A DNA stretch of 48,579 bases, taken from the NCBI GenBank assembly GCA_947588955.1, contig CANPYX010000017.1:1-48579 (forward strand), given 5' to 3'. This document shows, piece after piece, positions 1 through 7,971 of this stretch. The stretch is from an uncultured Oscillospiraceae bacterium. GTDB lineage: Bacteria > Bacillota > Clostridia > Oscillospirales > Oscillospiraceae. Position 1 is the stretch's first letter, and every line of letters starts with the position of its first letter. The notes beneath the pieces are model-generated. The model had not been told where the DNA came from. It saw nothing but the letters and a program-made list of their open reading frames with translations, and made no database searches. Made by a program: the position numbers and the translations under genes.

Positions 1-215
1 AACTGTGGTTTTTTCCGCAAAAAAGCGGGACTGCGAAAATTCACATCTCAGTCGGCGTGTATTTTCACAGCCCCAAAGGGGAACGTGCGGAAAAAATCCC
101 TGAATTCTGCGGAATTCAGGGATTTTTTCCTGCTGTCACGGTTCGCGCACTCGCTGCGCTCGCACACTCACCGTGACAAAAGGTGATTTTTCCGACGTAC
201 ATGCCGCCGGAAAAA
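1..215 (-). repeat. Modular hairpin repeat, copy 1 (reads leftward)
   Basis: Read on the minus strand this copy has the order shared by the other copies. Module 1 is a TTTTTCCG/CGGAAAAA hairpin (arms 208-215 and 187-194). Then come the linker AAATCACCTTTTGTC and module 2, with outer arms TGTCACGGT/ACCGTGACA (170-178 and 134-142). After the linker GCAG comes module 3, a perfect 19-bp stem with loop CGCA (89-130), then the linker CGCACGTTCCCC. Module 4 is only a 4-bp CCCC/GGGG hairpin (71-81). It runs straight into GGGGCTGTGAAAA (minus strand, 62-74), which looks like the end of another inverted-repeat element continuing towards base 1. The copy starts about 30 bases after the stop codon of the pectate lyase gene. 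The module 3 stem has no sequence in common with those of copies 2 and 3 beyond the closing GGAA/TTCC, yet the loop and linkers are the same. Confidence 0.85.
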
Positions 216-246
216 TATTTAATTTTGAATTTTCCGGCAGCTTAAG

Positions 247-2274
247 CTAATTATATAATTTGTTTGTATCGTCCACATCCCCAGTAATTGAGTCCTTCCA
301 GTTTGAAGGGGTGGTGCGGATAGAGATGTTGCGGCGGTAGGTGCCGGCGGGGGCGGTGAGGGGGTTGTCGCGGAAGATGAAGTTCTGCTGCTCGTTGTCA
401 ACGGAGACACAGCCTGTGACAACGAGCTTGCCGGGGTTAAAGTTGTCGGAGAAGCCCGCCATGATGTTTTGGAAGGCGACGCAGTTTTCCATGACGTGTC
501 CCACGGGCAGGCCCTCGCCGCCCGCCTTGAAGCCGTTCCCGCCGCCGCCCCCGCGAATGACATGGGTGGGGTCGTGTGGGTCCGTCCATATCCCGTTGCG
601 GTACGCCGCGCAGCCGCGCATGGTCACCGGGGAGTTCCTGCCGTTTTCCACCTTGTTGTAGAGGTCAAAGCCGTCGTCCACGTTGTCGTGGGCGACACAG
701 CTTTCAAAGACGTTGCCGGGTCCCACACCCACCTTGGCGGCAAAGCCGTCGGCGTTCATGTGCTTGGGGTCCAGATTGCCGAAGCTCTCGCAAAAGCTCA
801 CCAGGTTGTGGCTGGGCCAGGCGAAGTTGAAGCCCGCGGGCTGACCGCGGCCTATCATGAGCCCCGTCTCGTCGCAGTCGTGGAAGACGCACCTGTCCAC
901 CAGGTTGAAGCTGCCCAGGATCAGACAGCGGGTCTTGGTGAATTCAAGCCCGGTGACGCGCCAGAAGCAGGAATCCAGCCACAGCCCGCCCAGTATCCTC
1001 ACCTTCGCGCCGGGGGCGGGGGCGACGGTCTTGACCGCGCCATCAGCGCCGGACAGCTCGCGGGTGAGCTTCAGCGCCTCCGGGTACTCGCCGTCCGTCA
1101 GATACACCGTGCCGCCCTGGGCGACACGCCGGAGCGCGGAGGTGAGGGAGAGAGGGGACGCCTCGGTGCCGGCGGCGTCGTCCCGTCCGTCAGGGGCGGC
1201 GAAAACCTCACTGCTGGGTCCGGGCGCTTCGCGGTAATCCACCGTGAAGATCTCGGTGAGGGCATTCCCTCCGAAGCGGTAACGGCAGTCAAAGGTGTTT
1301 TCGCCGGGGCGGAGGGAGACGGAGAGGGACGCCGGCCTTTCCTCGGTCAGGGTGAGACTGCCGGCGGGCGCGCCGTTGAATGTTATGTAAACCTCACCGT
1401 CCTCGTTGCCCTGGAGGGTGAGGGTATAGGCGCTGACGGAGGAGACGGCGCCGGAGCGCAGGAGCAGCGTGGGCTTTACGCTGTCGTTTACAGGCACCCA
1501 GAGCTTGGGCGGCTCCTTGGGGGCGGTGTAGTCCGTGATTTCAAGGTCGATGTCCTCGTACCTCACCTGGGCATTGCGGGAGGCAAAGAGGCCCACGTAC
1601 ATATTCTCCGGGTCCTGCTGTTCCAGGAGGTTCGGCGGGCAGTCGGGGACGTACCAGCGGCCGCTCATTTCGCCGTCGGTCATTTGGGCGGCGACGAAGA
1701 AGCCCTTTTCGTCCCTGCCTATCTGCATTTTTACCCCGTCGCCGCCGGTGACGATTTTCGTCTCAAAGGGCAGGTCCAGGTGGTCCAGTGTCACGCCCAC
1801 CAGCTCGCCGGGGTCGTATACGCCGCGCCTGCGGGTGACGCGAAGGACGTTTTCGTTTCGGTCGCCGGCGAACAGGCCTATGTAGACCATATTTGACGGC
1901 GCGGGTATCTCCTGAAAGGAGGGGTCGTAGGGGTCGCGGCGGGGTTGTCCCACGGTGTCCCGGACCATGAGCCCAAAGCCGCACTGCTGGGGCGTGTCGG
2001 CGGTGCCCTCCCGCCCGTAGTTTTCCACGAACACGCGGGCTGTGAGGACGAAGCCCTGCTTTTTCGGGTCAAGGCGGGTGAAGTAGTAGAGGAGCCCGTC
2101 GTGACCGCCGGTTATCTTTCCGCCGCGGCTTTCAAGGGTCACGGAGCCGTCAGGGGCGACGCGCGCCTCATGGAGCCCTATCTTGCCGGCGTACCGGGGC
2201 AGGAGAAGGGTGGAGGTAAAATTGAGGTCGGTGGACTGCCCGAATACGCGGGCCTCCCATTGGGTACTGCTCAT
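247..2274 (-). CDS. Pectate lyase-like right-handed beta-helix protein (PL9-type), no signal peptide
   Basis: About 675 residues. The first ~240 residues resemble a jelly-roll/laminin-G-like domain and a middle section (~240-350) looks Ig-like. The C-terminal ~320 residues form a parallel beta-helix. It begins with GRDDAAGTEASPL and a GGTVYL segment, the usual entry to polysaccharide lyase family 9. The motifs DGFAAKVGVGPGN and DDGFDLY match the PL9 catalytic-lysine and calcium-site region, and GNGFKAGG and GFSDNFNP are typical family coils. The family cleaves polygalacturonate by beta-elimination. The ATG at 2274 is preferred over an in-frame GTG at 2283 because GGAG lies ten bases upstream of it. 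No signal peptide or anchor is visible, so the product should be cytosolic, acting on imported oligogalacturonides, unless export is non-classical. It is the last gene of a leftward group and ends about 30 bases before a modular hairpin repeat. Family assignment is fairly sure; substrate is inferred. Confidence 0.8.
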   Translation of the reverse strand: MSSTQWEARVFGQSTDLNFTSTLLLPRYAGKIGLHEARVAPDGSVTLESRGGKITGGHDGLLYYFTRLDPKKQGFVLTARVFVENYGREGTADTPQQCGFGLMVRDTVGQPRRDPYDPSFQEIPAPSNMVYIGLFAGDRNENVLRVTRRRGVYDPGELVGVTLDHLDLPFETKIVTGGDGVKMQIGRDEKGFFVAAQMTDGEMSGRWYVPDCPPNLLEQQDPENMYVGLFASRNAQVRYEDIDLEITDYTAPKEPPKLWVPVNDSVKPTLLLRSGAVSSVSAYTLTLQGNEDGEVYITFNGAPAGSLTLTEERPASLSVSLRPGENTFDCRYRFGGNALTEIFTVDYREAPGPSSEVFAAPDGRDDAAGTEASPLSLTSALRRVAQGGTVYLTDGEYPEALKLTRELSGADGAVKTVAPAPGAKVRILGGLWLDSCFWRVTGLEFTKTRCLILGSFNLVDRCVFHDCDETGLMIGRGQPAGFNFAWPSHNLVSFCESFGNLDPKHMNADGFAAKVGVGPGNVFESCVAHDNVDDGFDLYNKVENGRNSPVTMRGCAAYRNGIWTDPHDPTHVIRGGGGGNGFKAGGEGLPVGHVMENCVAFQNIMAGFSDNFNPGKLVVTGCVSVDNEQQNFIFRDNPLTAPAGTYRRNISIRTTPSNWKDSITGDVDDTNKLYN

Positions 2275-2321
2275 ATCTGTCACTCTCCTATATATTTTTT
2301 TCGTTTAACGGCAGGCTATGT

Positions 2322-2343
2322 ACGGACCGGCAGACCGGTCCGT
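2322..2343 (-). other. Perfect 9-bp hairpin between two genes
   Basis: The arms ACGGACCGG and CCGGTCCGT pair fully around the loop CAGA. The hairpin lies just after the stop of the 52-aa gene and before the pectate lyase gene. No T-run follows on either strand, so it is not a standard intrinsic terminator. It may mark an mRNA processing or stability boundary. Confidence 0.5.
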
Positions 2344-2347
2344 CGGG

Positions 2348-2506
2348 TCAAAGACCCAGGGAATCCGAGACGTTTTCGATGATGTGTCCCGCGGTCTTGA
2401 GGAACCTTCCCGCGGCGGAGACACGCTTTTTCGGCATGGCGGCGATGGCGCCCACCGCGCCGCCGGCTATCATGCCTATGGCAATTCCCTTGGCAAATTC
2501 GGTCAT
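2348..2506 (-). CDS. Small glycine-rich membrane protein, 52 aa
   Basis: A short gene with ATG at 2506, preceded at a good distance by GGGAGG. The product starts MTEFAKGIAIGMIAGGAVG, a hydrophobic glycine/alanine-rich helix like the glycine-zipper segment of YtxH-type proteins. It continues with a basic PKKR stretch and an amphipathic C-terminus ending DSLGL. One membrane segment with the basic side inside is likely. It sits between the DUF1284 gene (60 bases upstream) and the pectate lyase gene. A sequence complementary to its Shine-Dalgarno region lies upstream (CTCCCTTTT on the minus strand at 2549-2557 against AAAAGGGAG at 2514-2522), so the ribosome site could be masked in the mRNA. Function is unknown; the YtxH likeness rests on composition only. 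Confidence 0.65.
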   Translation of the reverse strand: MTEFAKGIAIGMIAGGAVGAIAAMPKKRVSAAGRFLKTAGHIIENVSDSLGL

Positions 2507-2566
2507 TGTAAAGCCTCCCTTTTTTGTTTGTCAGCTATAGCTTTCCGCAAAAGGGAGATTTTTTTC

Positions 2567-2953
2567 TTATAAAATATTGGTATCAGTGTCGCGGCAGAGA
2601 TTGTACCACTCGCAGGAGGCGCAAATTTCGGGAAATTTTTCTGTTCCGAATATCTCCCGCCGCGCCCTTTCGGAGAGCCTGTCCCAGGGGAGGACGTCGC
2701 CCGCGGAGAGGGAGAGGGCGGAGAGAACGCCGGCGTCCGTGGCCTCCACCTTTTCCGGGGTGGAGCAGCTGCCGCGTATGTTGTTGGGGCACGCCGCGCA
2801 CAGGTCGTCACAGCCGGACACGAGCTCCACTGGCGTTTCGGGACGGTCCCGAAGGACCTTGACGGTTCCCGTCATGTGGGCGGTGAATTTTTCGTCGTAG
2901 CCGTGACCGGTGAATTTCTGTATACAAAGGGCGTGATGGGGCCTCAGGTTCAT
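2567..2953 (-). CDS. DUF1284 domain protein (Cys-rich)
   Basis: 128 residues covering the whole DUF1284 family. It starts MNLRPHHALC and has two cysteine groups, CDDLCAACPNN with a further Cys (~47-63) and CASCEWYNLC (~110-119), suggesting an iron-sulfur or zinc site. The HH near the N-terminus is a family hallmark. The start codon overlaps the birA stop by four bases (ATGA), so translation is probably coupled. The biochemical role of the family is not known to me; the family call itself is secure. Confidence 0.85.
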   Translation of the reverse strand: MNLRPHHALCIQKFTGHGYDEKFTAHMTGTVKVLRDRPETPVELVSGCDDLCAACPNNIRGSCSTPEKVEATDAGVLSALSLSAGDVLPWDRLSERARREIFGTEKFPEICASCEWYNLCRDTDTNIL

Positions 2954-3753
2954 GTCGCAGCCTCCTCCGGGCGGAGGGTTATTTCGCCGCTGGTCAGCGT
3001 CTCCTCCGCGCCGCCGTCATAGCGCACCTTGAGCCCGCACCTGCCGTCACAGCCCAATAGAGTGGCGGAGCGGGACGTGTCCGCACGTATCACGTTGACC
3101 CTTTGCCCCACGTACATGAGGCGGCGGCGGTAGTCCTCCACAAAGCCGGCTTCCTCCACGCGGGGCAAAAGATTTGAAAGCGAGCGTATTACGGCGGCGG
3201 TGAGGTCCTCCACGGCGTATTGGCGGTACTCCGTCAGCACGGCGCCCGCCCTTTGGGATATGTCCTCCGGGAAGCCGCCCTCCGGCGGGCAGACGTTGAC
3301 GCCGATACCCACGACCGCCCATTTTGCCCCGCCGTCGGGGTCAAGGGCGGACTCGGTGAGGATACCGCAGACCTTTTTCCCGCCGGCGTACACGTCGTTT
3401 ACCCATTTTATCCCCGTGGGGACTTGGAAAACGCTCTCAATCGCCAGGGACACCGCGACGGCGGCGGCGGGGGTGAGGAGCGTCAGGTCCTCGGAGGAAA
3501 GCTCCGGGCGGGATATGAGGACGCTGAGATACATCCCCGTCCCCGGAGGGGAGAAGAAGCTCCGCCCCAGCCTGCCGCGCCCATCCGTCTGGCGTCCCGC
3601 CGCGAGAAAGAGGGGTGAGGGGAGCGCCTCCCCGGAGGCGGCAAGGCGCTTGAGGAGGGTGTTGGTGGAGCCGCACTCCCCGATGTACCGGAAGGAGCGG
3701 GGGTCGACGCCGGAGGCGTCAAGAATCCGCTTTACAGTGGCGTTTTCACTCAA
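2950..3753 (-). CDS. birA: Biotin--[acetyl-CoA-carboxylase] ligase (BirA, catalytic type)
   Basis: 267 residues, the length of single-function biotin protein ligases without the N-terminal winged-helix repressor domain. Motifs seen: ECGSTN (~27), the biotinyl-adenylate loop GRGRLGRSFFSPPG (~58-71), KWVNDVY (~118) with the catalytic lysine, GILTES (~133), and a small C-terminal SH3-like domain with LTSGEITLR. It attaches biotin to the carrier domain of biotin enzymes such as acetyl-CoA carboxylase in the cytosol. Because the DNA-binding domain is missing it should not repress biotin genes itself. It overlaps the upstream small gene by eight bases and the downstream DUF1284 gene by four, so the three form one operon. 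Confidence 0.93.
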   Translation of the reverse strand: MSENATVKRILDASGVDPRSFRYIGECGSTNTLLKRLAASGEALPSPLFLAAGRQTDGRGRLGRSFFSPPGTGMYLSVLISRPELSSEDLTLLTPAAAVAVSLAIESVFQVPTGIKWVNDVYAGGKKVCGILTESALDPDGGAKWAVVGIGVNVCPPEGGFPEDISQRAGAVLTEYRQYAVEDLTAAVIRSLSNLLPRVEEAGFVEDYRRRLMYVGQRVNVIRADTSRSATLLGCDGRCGLKVRYDGGAEETLTSGEITLRPEEAAT

Positions 3754-3958
3754 TGGAGAAGTCCTCCCCGGTGAATTTACCGCTGACCGGCGCGGCGGGC
3801 TCAGGGGGTTGGCGCTTCAGCGGGTCGTATTTGAATTTCCTGCACTGTCCCGCGGCGGAGACGATACCGCGTTTGAGGCACGCCACCTCCGTCTCGCTTA
3901 TGCGCGTGCCGTTGGAGCAGTAGGAGCAGCATGGGTCGATTCTTTTGTTGAAGAGCAT
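3746..3958 (-). CDS. Small Cys-rich conserved-type protein, 70 aa
   Basis: 70 residues with five cysteines: CCSYC near the N-terminus, VACLKRG and GQCRKFKYDP. This pattern suggests a small zinc or iron-sulfur fold. The C-terminal third is proline-rich and probably disordered. It is the first gene of the leftward birA operon and overlaps birA by eight bases. The MITE-like element lies 42 bases upstream, so the operon promoter sits very close to, or inside, that element. I do not recognise a characterised family. Confidence 0.7.
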   Translation of the reverse strand: MLFNKRIDPCCSYCSNGTRISETEVACLKRGIVSAAGQCRKFKYDPLKRQPPEPAAPVSGKFTGEDFSIE

Positions 3959-4002
3959 GATATGTCCTCCGTTTTTCCTGCCTCCGTTTATTGGAGGGGT
4001 TA

Positions 4003-4163
4003 GGAACCTCTGAATAAATCGAAGCGCCGAGATTGGCGAGCAGATTTTTCGTCAGGCAAAGTCGAAAAAATGCAGGAATACTTTGTGTATTTCAAATTTT
4101 TTCGGCGAAGCATGGCGGAAAATACGCCGCCAAGATCGGTGCGGCGATTTGTTCAGTGGTTCC
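4003..4163. mobile_element. MITE-like element A, 161 bp, flanked by TTA duplications
   Basis: The ends are imperfect inverted repeats: GGAACCTCTGAATAAATC at 4003-4020 against GGAACCACTGAACAAATC read from 4163 on the minus strand (two mismatches). TTA stands on both sides (4000-4002 and 4164-4166), as expected of a 3-bp target duplication. The interior is partly palindromic, for example GTCGAAAAAAT near 4065 with ATTTTTTCGGC near 4100. It contains TTTTTCGTCAGGCAA, GCAGGAATACT and GCATGGCGG, which recur in the element at 26294-26454. There is no coding capacity. It sits between ylbJ and the birA operon, at the 3' end of ylbJ. Confidence 0.75.
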
Positions 4164-4180
4164 TTATATTATATATCACA

Positions 4181-5347
4181 TCACTTCTTTTTTCCACTCA
4201 ATTTTAAAGAAATTGCGGAAACAATGAGAAAAACGGCGAGGATGCCGGCGGAGAGCACCGCCGAGCCGCGAAGTGCGGAGGAGAAGTCCCGCGAGGCGAT
4301 CTCGCCCACGCGCCCCGCAAGGTACGCGCCAACGGCGGCGTCGCCGGAGATGAGGGACATCGCCACCGCCGCCAGCCCCGCCGAGAGGACGCCGTGGAGG
4401 AGCTTGCCGAGTATGTAGGAGCGGGCGGAGAGCCCGGTGGAGCCTAAGAAGGAGAGAACCTGGCAGTGTACCGAGAGCCCAGCCCAGCCCAGCATAAACG
4501 CCGCCATAGCCACGGATGCGGTGAGGGGACCTGACACGTCTCTGAGGCACCAGACGCCGCTTGTGAGCTCCAGAAGACCGGTTATGAGCATCTGCGCCCA
4601 CTCGCTGTCAAAGCCCAGGAAGCCGAACACAGCTCCCAGCGCCCCCGCCAGCGCGTCCATGATGCCAGAAAGGTACAAAAGCCGCAGAAGAACCGTGAAG
4701 AATATGACAAACCCGCATATGCCCAGGCACGAGGTGAAGGAGGAGCTGACCGATCTCACAAAGGCGGCGGGGAAGGAGGCGCGCGGGGCGTCATCACGGG
4801 ATGCGCGGGTTATCCCGCCGCGTCCGCCGTAATTTCGGAATATGAGCCCCACCAGCACGGAGGCGAGTATGTGGGTGAGGTACAGCACCGCTCCCACGGC
4901 GCCGGAGGAGAATATGCCCGCGCCCACCACGCCGAAGATGAAGGCGGGACCGGAGTTGTTGGAGAAGGCGAGCATACGCTCGGCCTCCCGGCGGGATATT
5001 TTTTTGCCCTCATAGAGGCTTATCACGGTTTTCGCGCCCACGGGATAGCCGCCCACAAAACCGAGAATCAGCGCCGGGGCGCAGCCGCCCCCCACGTTGA
5101 AAAGCGGCTCCATCACCGGAGAGAGCACCCGCCCCAGCCTCTCCGCCAGCCCCAGCTCCACCGTGAGGGAGGATATGACGAAGAACGGAAAGAGGGAGGG
5201 AATCAGCACGTTGAAGCACATATCCACACCGCTTTTCGCCGCCTCCACCGTCCGGGCGGGCAGGAGTATGAGCCCCGCCATAACCCCCAAAAGTCCCAGG
5301 ACCGTGACAAGGTCGAATATCCTCTGCCGCACCGTATAAATTCCCAT
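4181..5347 (-). CDS. ylbJ: Sporulation integral membrane protein YlbJ
   Basis: 388 residues, close to the usual ~400 for YlbJ. It is a polytopic membrane protein of the nucleoside-recognition/Gate superfamily. Gate-like segments are GGYPVGAKTV (~120) and FSNNSGPAFIFG (~148), with about eight to ten hydrophobic helices and a basic C-terminus. In Bacillus YlbJ is made under sigma-E and is needed for a heat-resistant spore coat/cortex. The start has GGAGG about eight bases upstream. It is transcribed away from yqfC, so the ~106-bp gap probably holds two divergent sporulation promoters, but I could not place a convincing sigma-E site there. Confidence 0.9.
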   Translation of the reverse strand: MGIYTVRQRIFDLVTVLGLLGVMAGLILLPARTVEAAKSGVDMCFNVLIPSLFPFFVISSLTVELGLAERLGRVLSPVMEPLFNVGGGCAPALILGFVGGYPVGAKTVISLYEGKKISRREAERMLAFSNNSGPAFIFGVVGAGIFSSGAVGAVLYLTHILASVLVGLIFRNYGGRGGITRASRDDAPRASFPAAFVRSVSSSFTSCLGICGFVIFFTVLLRLLYLSGIMDALAGALGAVFGFLGFDSEWAQMLITGLLELTSGVWCLRDVSGPLTASVAMAAFMLGWAGLSVHCQVLSFLGSTGLSARSYILGKLLHGVLSAGLAAVAMSLISGDAAVGAYLAGRVGEIASRDFSSALRGSAVLSAGILAVFLIVSAISLKLSGKKK

Positions 5348-5453
5348 ATCCGCCGCCTCCCCAAGGTTTTCAAATCAAGTCTATGCCGGTACAATCCTAA
5401 ATTTGCCACTCCCTTCATAAGCTTTAATGATACAGGCTATGGAGGCGAACAGC

Positions 5454-5738
5454 ATGAGGAAAAAACTGTCGGGCCGCGCGGCGCTTTTGCGCGTGTCGGA
5501 AATATTTGACATTCCCGCCGAGGCGGGGGCGGGCGCGCCCAGGGTCACTATAACGGGCGACAGAAGGGTACACATTGAAAACCACCGGGGACTTTTGGAA
5601 TACGGGCCGGAGACCATTGTCGCCGCTTGTCCGGGGATCACGGTGAGGATACGCGGGGCGGGGCTGGAGATCTCGGCGATGAGCGATATGGAGCTCGTGG
5701 TCACCGGCAGGATAGCCGCCGCCGAGATAGTTTCGTAG
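5454..5738 (+). CDS. yqfC: Sporulation protein YqfC
   Basis: 94 residues, the normal length for YqfC/YabP-family proteins. Recognisable segments are VTITGDRRVHIENHRGLLEY and the conserved C-terminal end around VTGRIAAAEI. The ATG at 5454 is chosen over an upstream in-frame ATG at 5427 because GGAGG ends nine bases before it and it matches the family N-terminus. YqfC is a sigma-E-dependent mother-cell protein of unknown biochemistry, nearly always next to yqfD as here. Confidence 0.9.
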   Translation: MRKKLSGRAALLRVSEIFDIPAEAGAGAPRVTITGDRRVHIENHRGLLEYGPETIVAACPGITVRIRGAGLEISAMSDMELVVTGRIAAAEIVS

Positions 5739-5746
5739 GTGGCGTC

Positions 5747-6928
5747 ATGGGAGCGATAATGGACCTTATAAGCGGACGCGTGCGTGTGGAGCTGCGGTGC
5801 CGGTACTCCGAACGGGCGGTGAACATCTGCGCCCGCCACCACATCGAATTCCGCGATCTCACAAGGACGCCGGAGGGGAACGCCTGCCTCACCGTCTCCA
5901 TACCGGGGTATATGAAGCTCCGGGAGGTGGCGCGGGACACCGGAGCCTTCACCGTGGGCATAGTTTTGAGAAGGGGCGCGCCGTTTTTCCTCTGGAGGCT
6001 CAGGAAAAGGTACGCGCTGTTTTTGGGGCTTGCGCTGTGCGCCGTACTCACGGGGCTGTCCACGCTATACGTCTGGCAGATAGACGTGACGGGCAACGAG
6101 ACGGTGCCCACCTCAAAGATTTTGGCGGCGCTGAGAAATAACGGGGTGGACATCGGCACGTGCGTTTTGGACATCGCCGAGTCGCCAATAGCCAACAAAA
6201 TGCTCCTGGACGTGCCGGAGCTTTCATTTATCACCCTCAACTCCCACGGCAGCAGGATAGACGTGGTGGTTCGGGAGAAGGTGTTACGGCCGGAGCTTTA
6301 CGACCCGGACGCGTGCGTCGGGGTTTTTGCCAAAAAGCCGGGTATAATAACTGAGATCACCGCCCTTGAGGGCTGGAGCCTCCGGGAGCCGGGGGACGCG
6401 GTGGACACCGGCGACGAGCTCATCTCCTCCTATGTCCCGGTTGGACAGGGCTACAATACCCACGCATCGGGGGAGGTTTGGGCGCGGACCTGGTACGAGC
6501 TTACGCTGAAAATGCCCCTGGAGACGGCAAAAAAGGAGTATACGGGCAGGACAAAGACCCGCACCGCCGTAATTTTGGGCGGAAAAAGAATAAATCTTTA
6601 TTTTATGGGTGGAAATCCGTATACAAGTTGTGATAAAATTACAACGTACAAAAGGCTGACCCTCCCCGGAGGGGGGGTCCTGCCGGTGACGATAGTCCGG
6701 GAGAGGTACGAGGAGTACGAGAGCGCCGCCTCCGCCTTCACACGGGAGGAGGCGGAGAAGCTCCTCTCCGCACACCTTCTTGAGACCGTGGAGCGGGAGA
6801 TAGGCGACGGGTACGTGGCTGACTTCGACCTTTCAAGCGACGTTTCGGACGGCGTCATCTCCGTCACACTCACCGCCGAGTGCGTGGAGCAGATAGGGCA
6901 GGAGCGGGCAGAGGACGGCACCGAGTAG
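5747..6928 (+). CDS. yqfD: Sporulation protein YqfD
   Basis: 393 residues from ATG 5747; a second ATG at 5759 has a better-placed GGGAG and is possible. The order is a ~85-residue cytoplasmic N-terminal domain, one membrane helix (LFLGLALCAVLTGLSTLYVW, ~90-110), and a long extracytoplasmic part with POTRA-like VTGNETVP and REKVLRPE segments. This is the IV/YqfD family layout. YqfD is a sigma-E-controlled membrane protein required for full sporulation in bacilli. It follows yqfC by eight bases and precedes phoH by 36, the conserved Firmicutes order yqfC-yqfD-phoH. Confidence 0.9.
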   Translation: MGAIMDLISGRVRVELRCRYSERAVNICARHHIEFRDLTRTPEGNACLTVSIPGYMKLREVARDTGAFTVGIVLRRGAPFFLWRLRKRYALFLGLALCAVLTGLSTLYVWQIDVTGNETVPTSKILAALRNNGVDIGTCVLDIAESPIANKMLLDVPELSFITLNSHGSRIDVVVREKVLRPELYDPDACVGVFAKKPGIITEITALEGWSLREPGDAVDTGDELISSYVPVGQGYNTHASGEVWARTWYELTLKMPLETAKKEYTGRTKTRTAVILGGKRINLYFMGGNPYTSCDKITTYKRLTLPGGGVLPVTIVRERYEEYESAASAFTREEAEKLLSAHLLETVEREIGDGYVADFDLSSDVSDGVISVTLTAECVEQIGQERAEDGTE

Positions 6929-6964
6929 CGGAGCTTCGGCGGCACACAAAAGAGAGGAACAGAT

Positions 6965-7966
6965 ATGACAGAACAGACAATGAGCATCGACCGCATGGAG
7001 AACGTGATCAACGTATTCGGCTCCTTTGACGAAAACCTTCGCCTCATCGAGGCGGAGCTGGACGTGCGCGTCACGGACAGGGAGTCGGAGCTGAGGATCG
7101 CGGGAGAGGCGGAAAACGTGATGTACGCCCAGAGAGCCATCGAGGGCCTCATGAGGCTGGCGGCAAAGGGTGAGAACATCGACGAACAGAACGTCCGCTA
7201 CGTCCTGGGGCTTGTGCGCGCGGGGCAGGACGACAAGATTGGCGAGCTTTCCAGGGACGTGATATGCGTCACCGCCAAGGGCAAGCCTATAAAGGCAAAG
7301 ACCCTGGGGCAGAAGAAGTACGTGGACGCCATACTTAAAAACACCGTGACGCTGGGCATAGGACCCGCCGGCACCGGCAAGACGTACCTTGCAGTGGCGG
7401 CGGCGGTGGCGGCGTTTCGGGCAAAGACGGTGAACAGGATAATCCTCACCCGCCCCGCGGTGGAGGCGGGGGAGCGCCTGGGCTTCCTGCCGGGGGATCT
7501 CCAGTCCAAGGTGGACCCGTACCTGCGCCCGCTCTATGACGCCCTCTTTGATATGTTGGGGGCGGAGACGTACCAGAAGTATTTGGAGCGGGGGGACATC
7601 GAGGTTGCGCCGCTGGCGTACATGCGCGGGCGCACGCTGGACGACAGCTTCATAATCCTGGACGAGGCGCAGAACACAAGCCGCGAGCAGATGAAGATGT
7701 TCCTCACACGCCTCGGCTTCGGGTCCAAGATCGTCATCACCGGCGATGAGACGCAGATCGACCTGCCCGCCGACAAGGTATCCGGTCTTCGTGAGGCGGT
7801 GCGCGTCCTGGAGGGCGTGGAGGACATAGCCATAATGCGCCTGAGTTCCGCCGACGTGGTGCGCCACGTCCTGGTCCAGCGCATAGTGGAGGCCTACGAC
7901 CGCTACGAGCGCGCAAAGCAGAGCGGCAGCGGCGGCGCGTCAAAACAACGTAAAACGGGGAGATAA
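6965..7966 (+). CDS. phoH: PhoH family ATPase/RNA-binding protein
   Basis: 333 residues. A KH-like N-terminal part (~1-110) is followed by the PhoH P-loop domain: Walker A GPAGTGKT at 133-140, TRPAVEAGERLGFLPGD, Walker B IILDEAQN and ITGDETQIDLP. Members are linked to RNA metabolism and ribosome quality control and often sit beside ybeY, as here (two genes on). AGAGG lies seven bases before the ATG. Confidence 0.93.
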   Translation: MTEQTMSIDRMENVINVFGSFDENLRLIEAELDVRVTDRESELRIAGEAENVMYAQRAIEGLMRLAAKGENIDEQNVRYVLGLVRAGQDDKIGELSRDVICVTAKGKPIKAKTLGQKKYVDAILKNTVTLGIGPAGTGKTYLAVAAAVAAFRAKTVNRIILTRPAVEAGERLGFLPGDLQSKVDPYLRPLYDALFDMLGAETYQKYLERGDIEVAPLAYMRGRTLDDSFIILDEAQNTSREQMKMFLTRLGFGSKIVITGDETQIDLPADKVSGLREAVRVLEGVEDIAIMRLSSADVVRHVLVQRIVEAYDRYERAKQSGSGGASKQRKTGR

Positions 7967-7971
7967 AAAAG

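Noticed and set aside
469-1896. A 475-codon open frame on the plus strand
   Set aside because: Antisense to the PL9-type gene, which has clear family motifs; no independent support.
2318-2572. An 84-codon plus-strand frame
   Set aside because: Opposite to the 52-aa gene, which has a good ribosome site and a sensible membrane helix.
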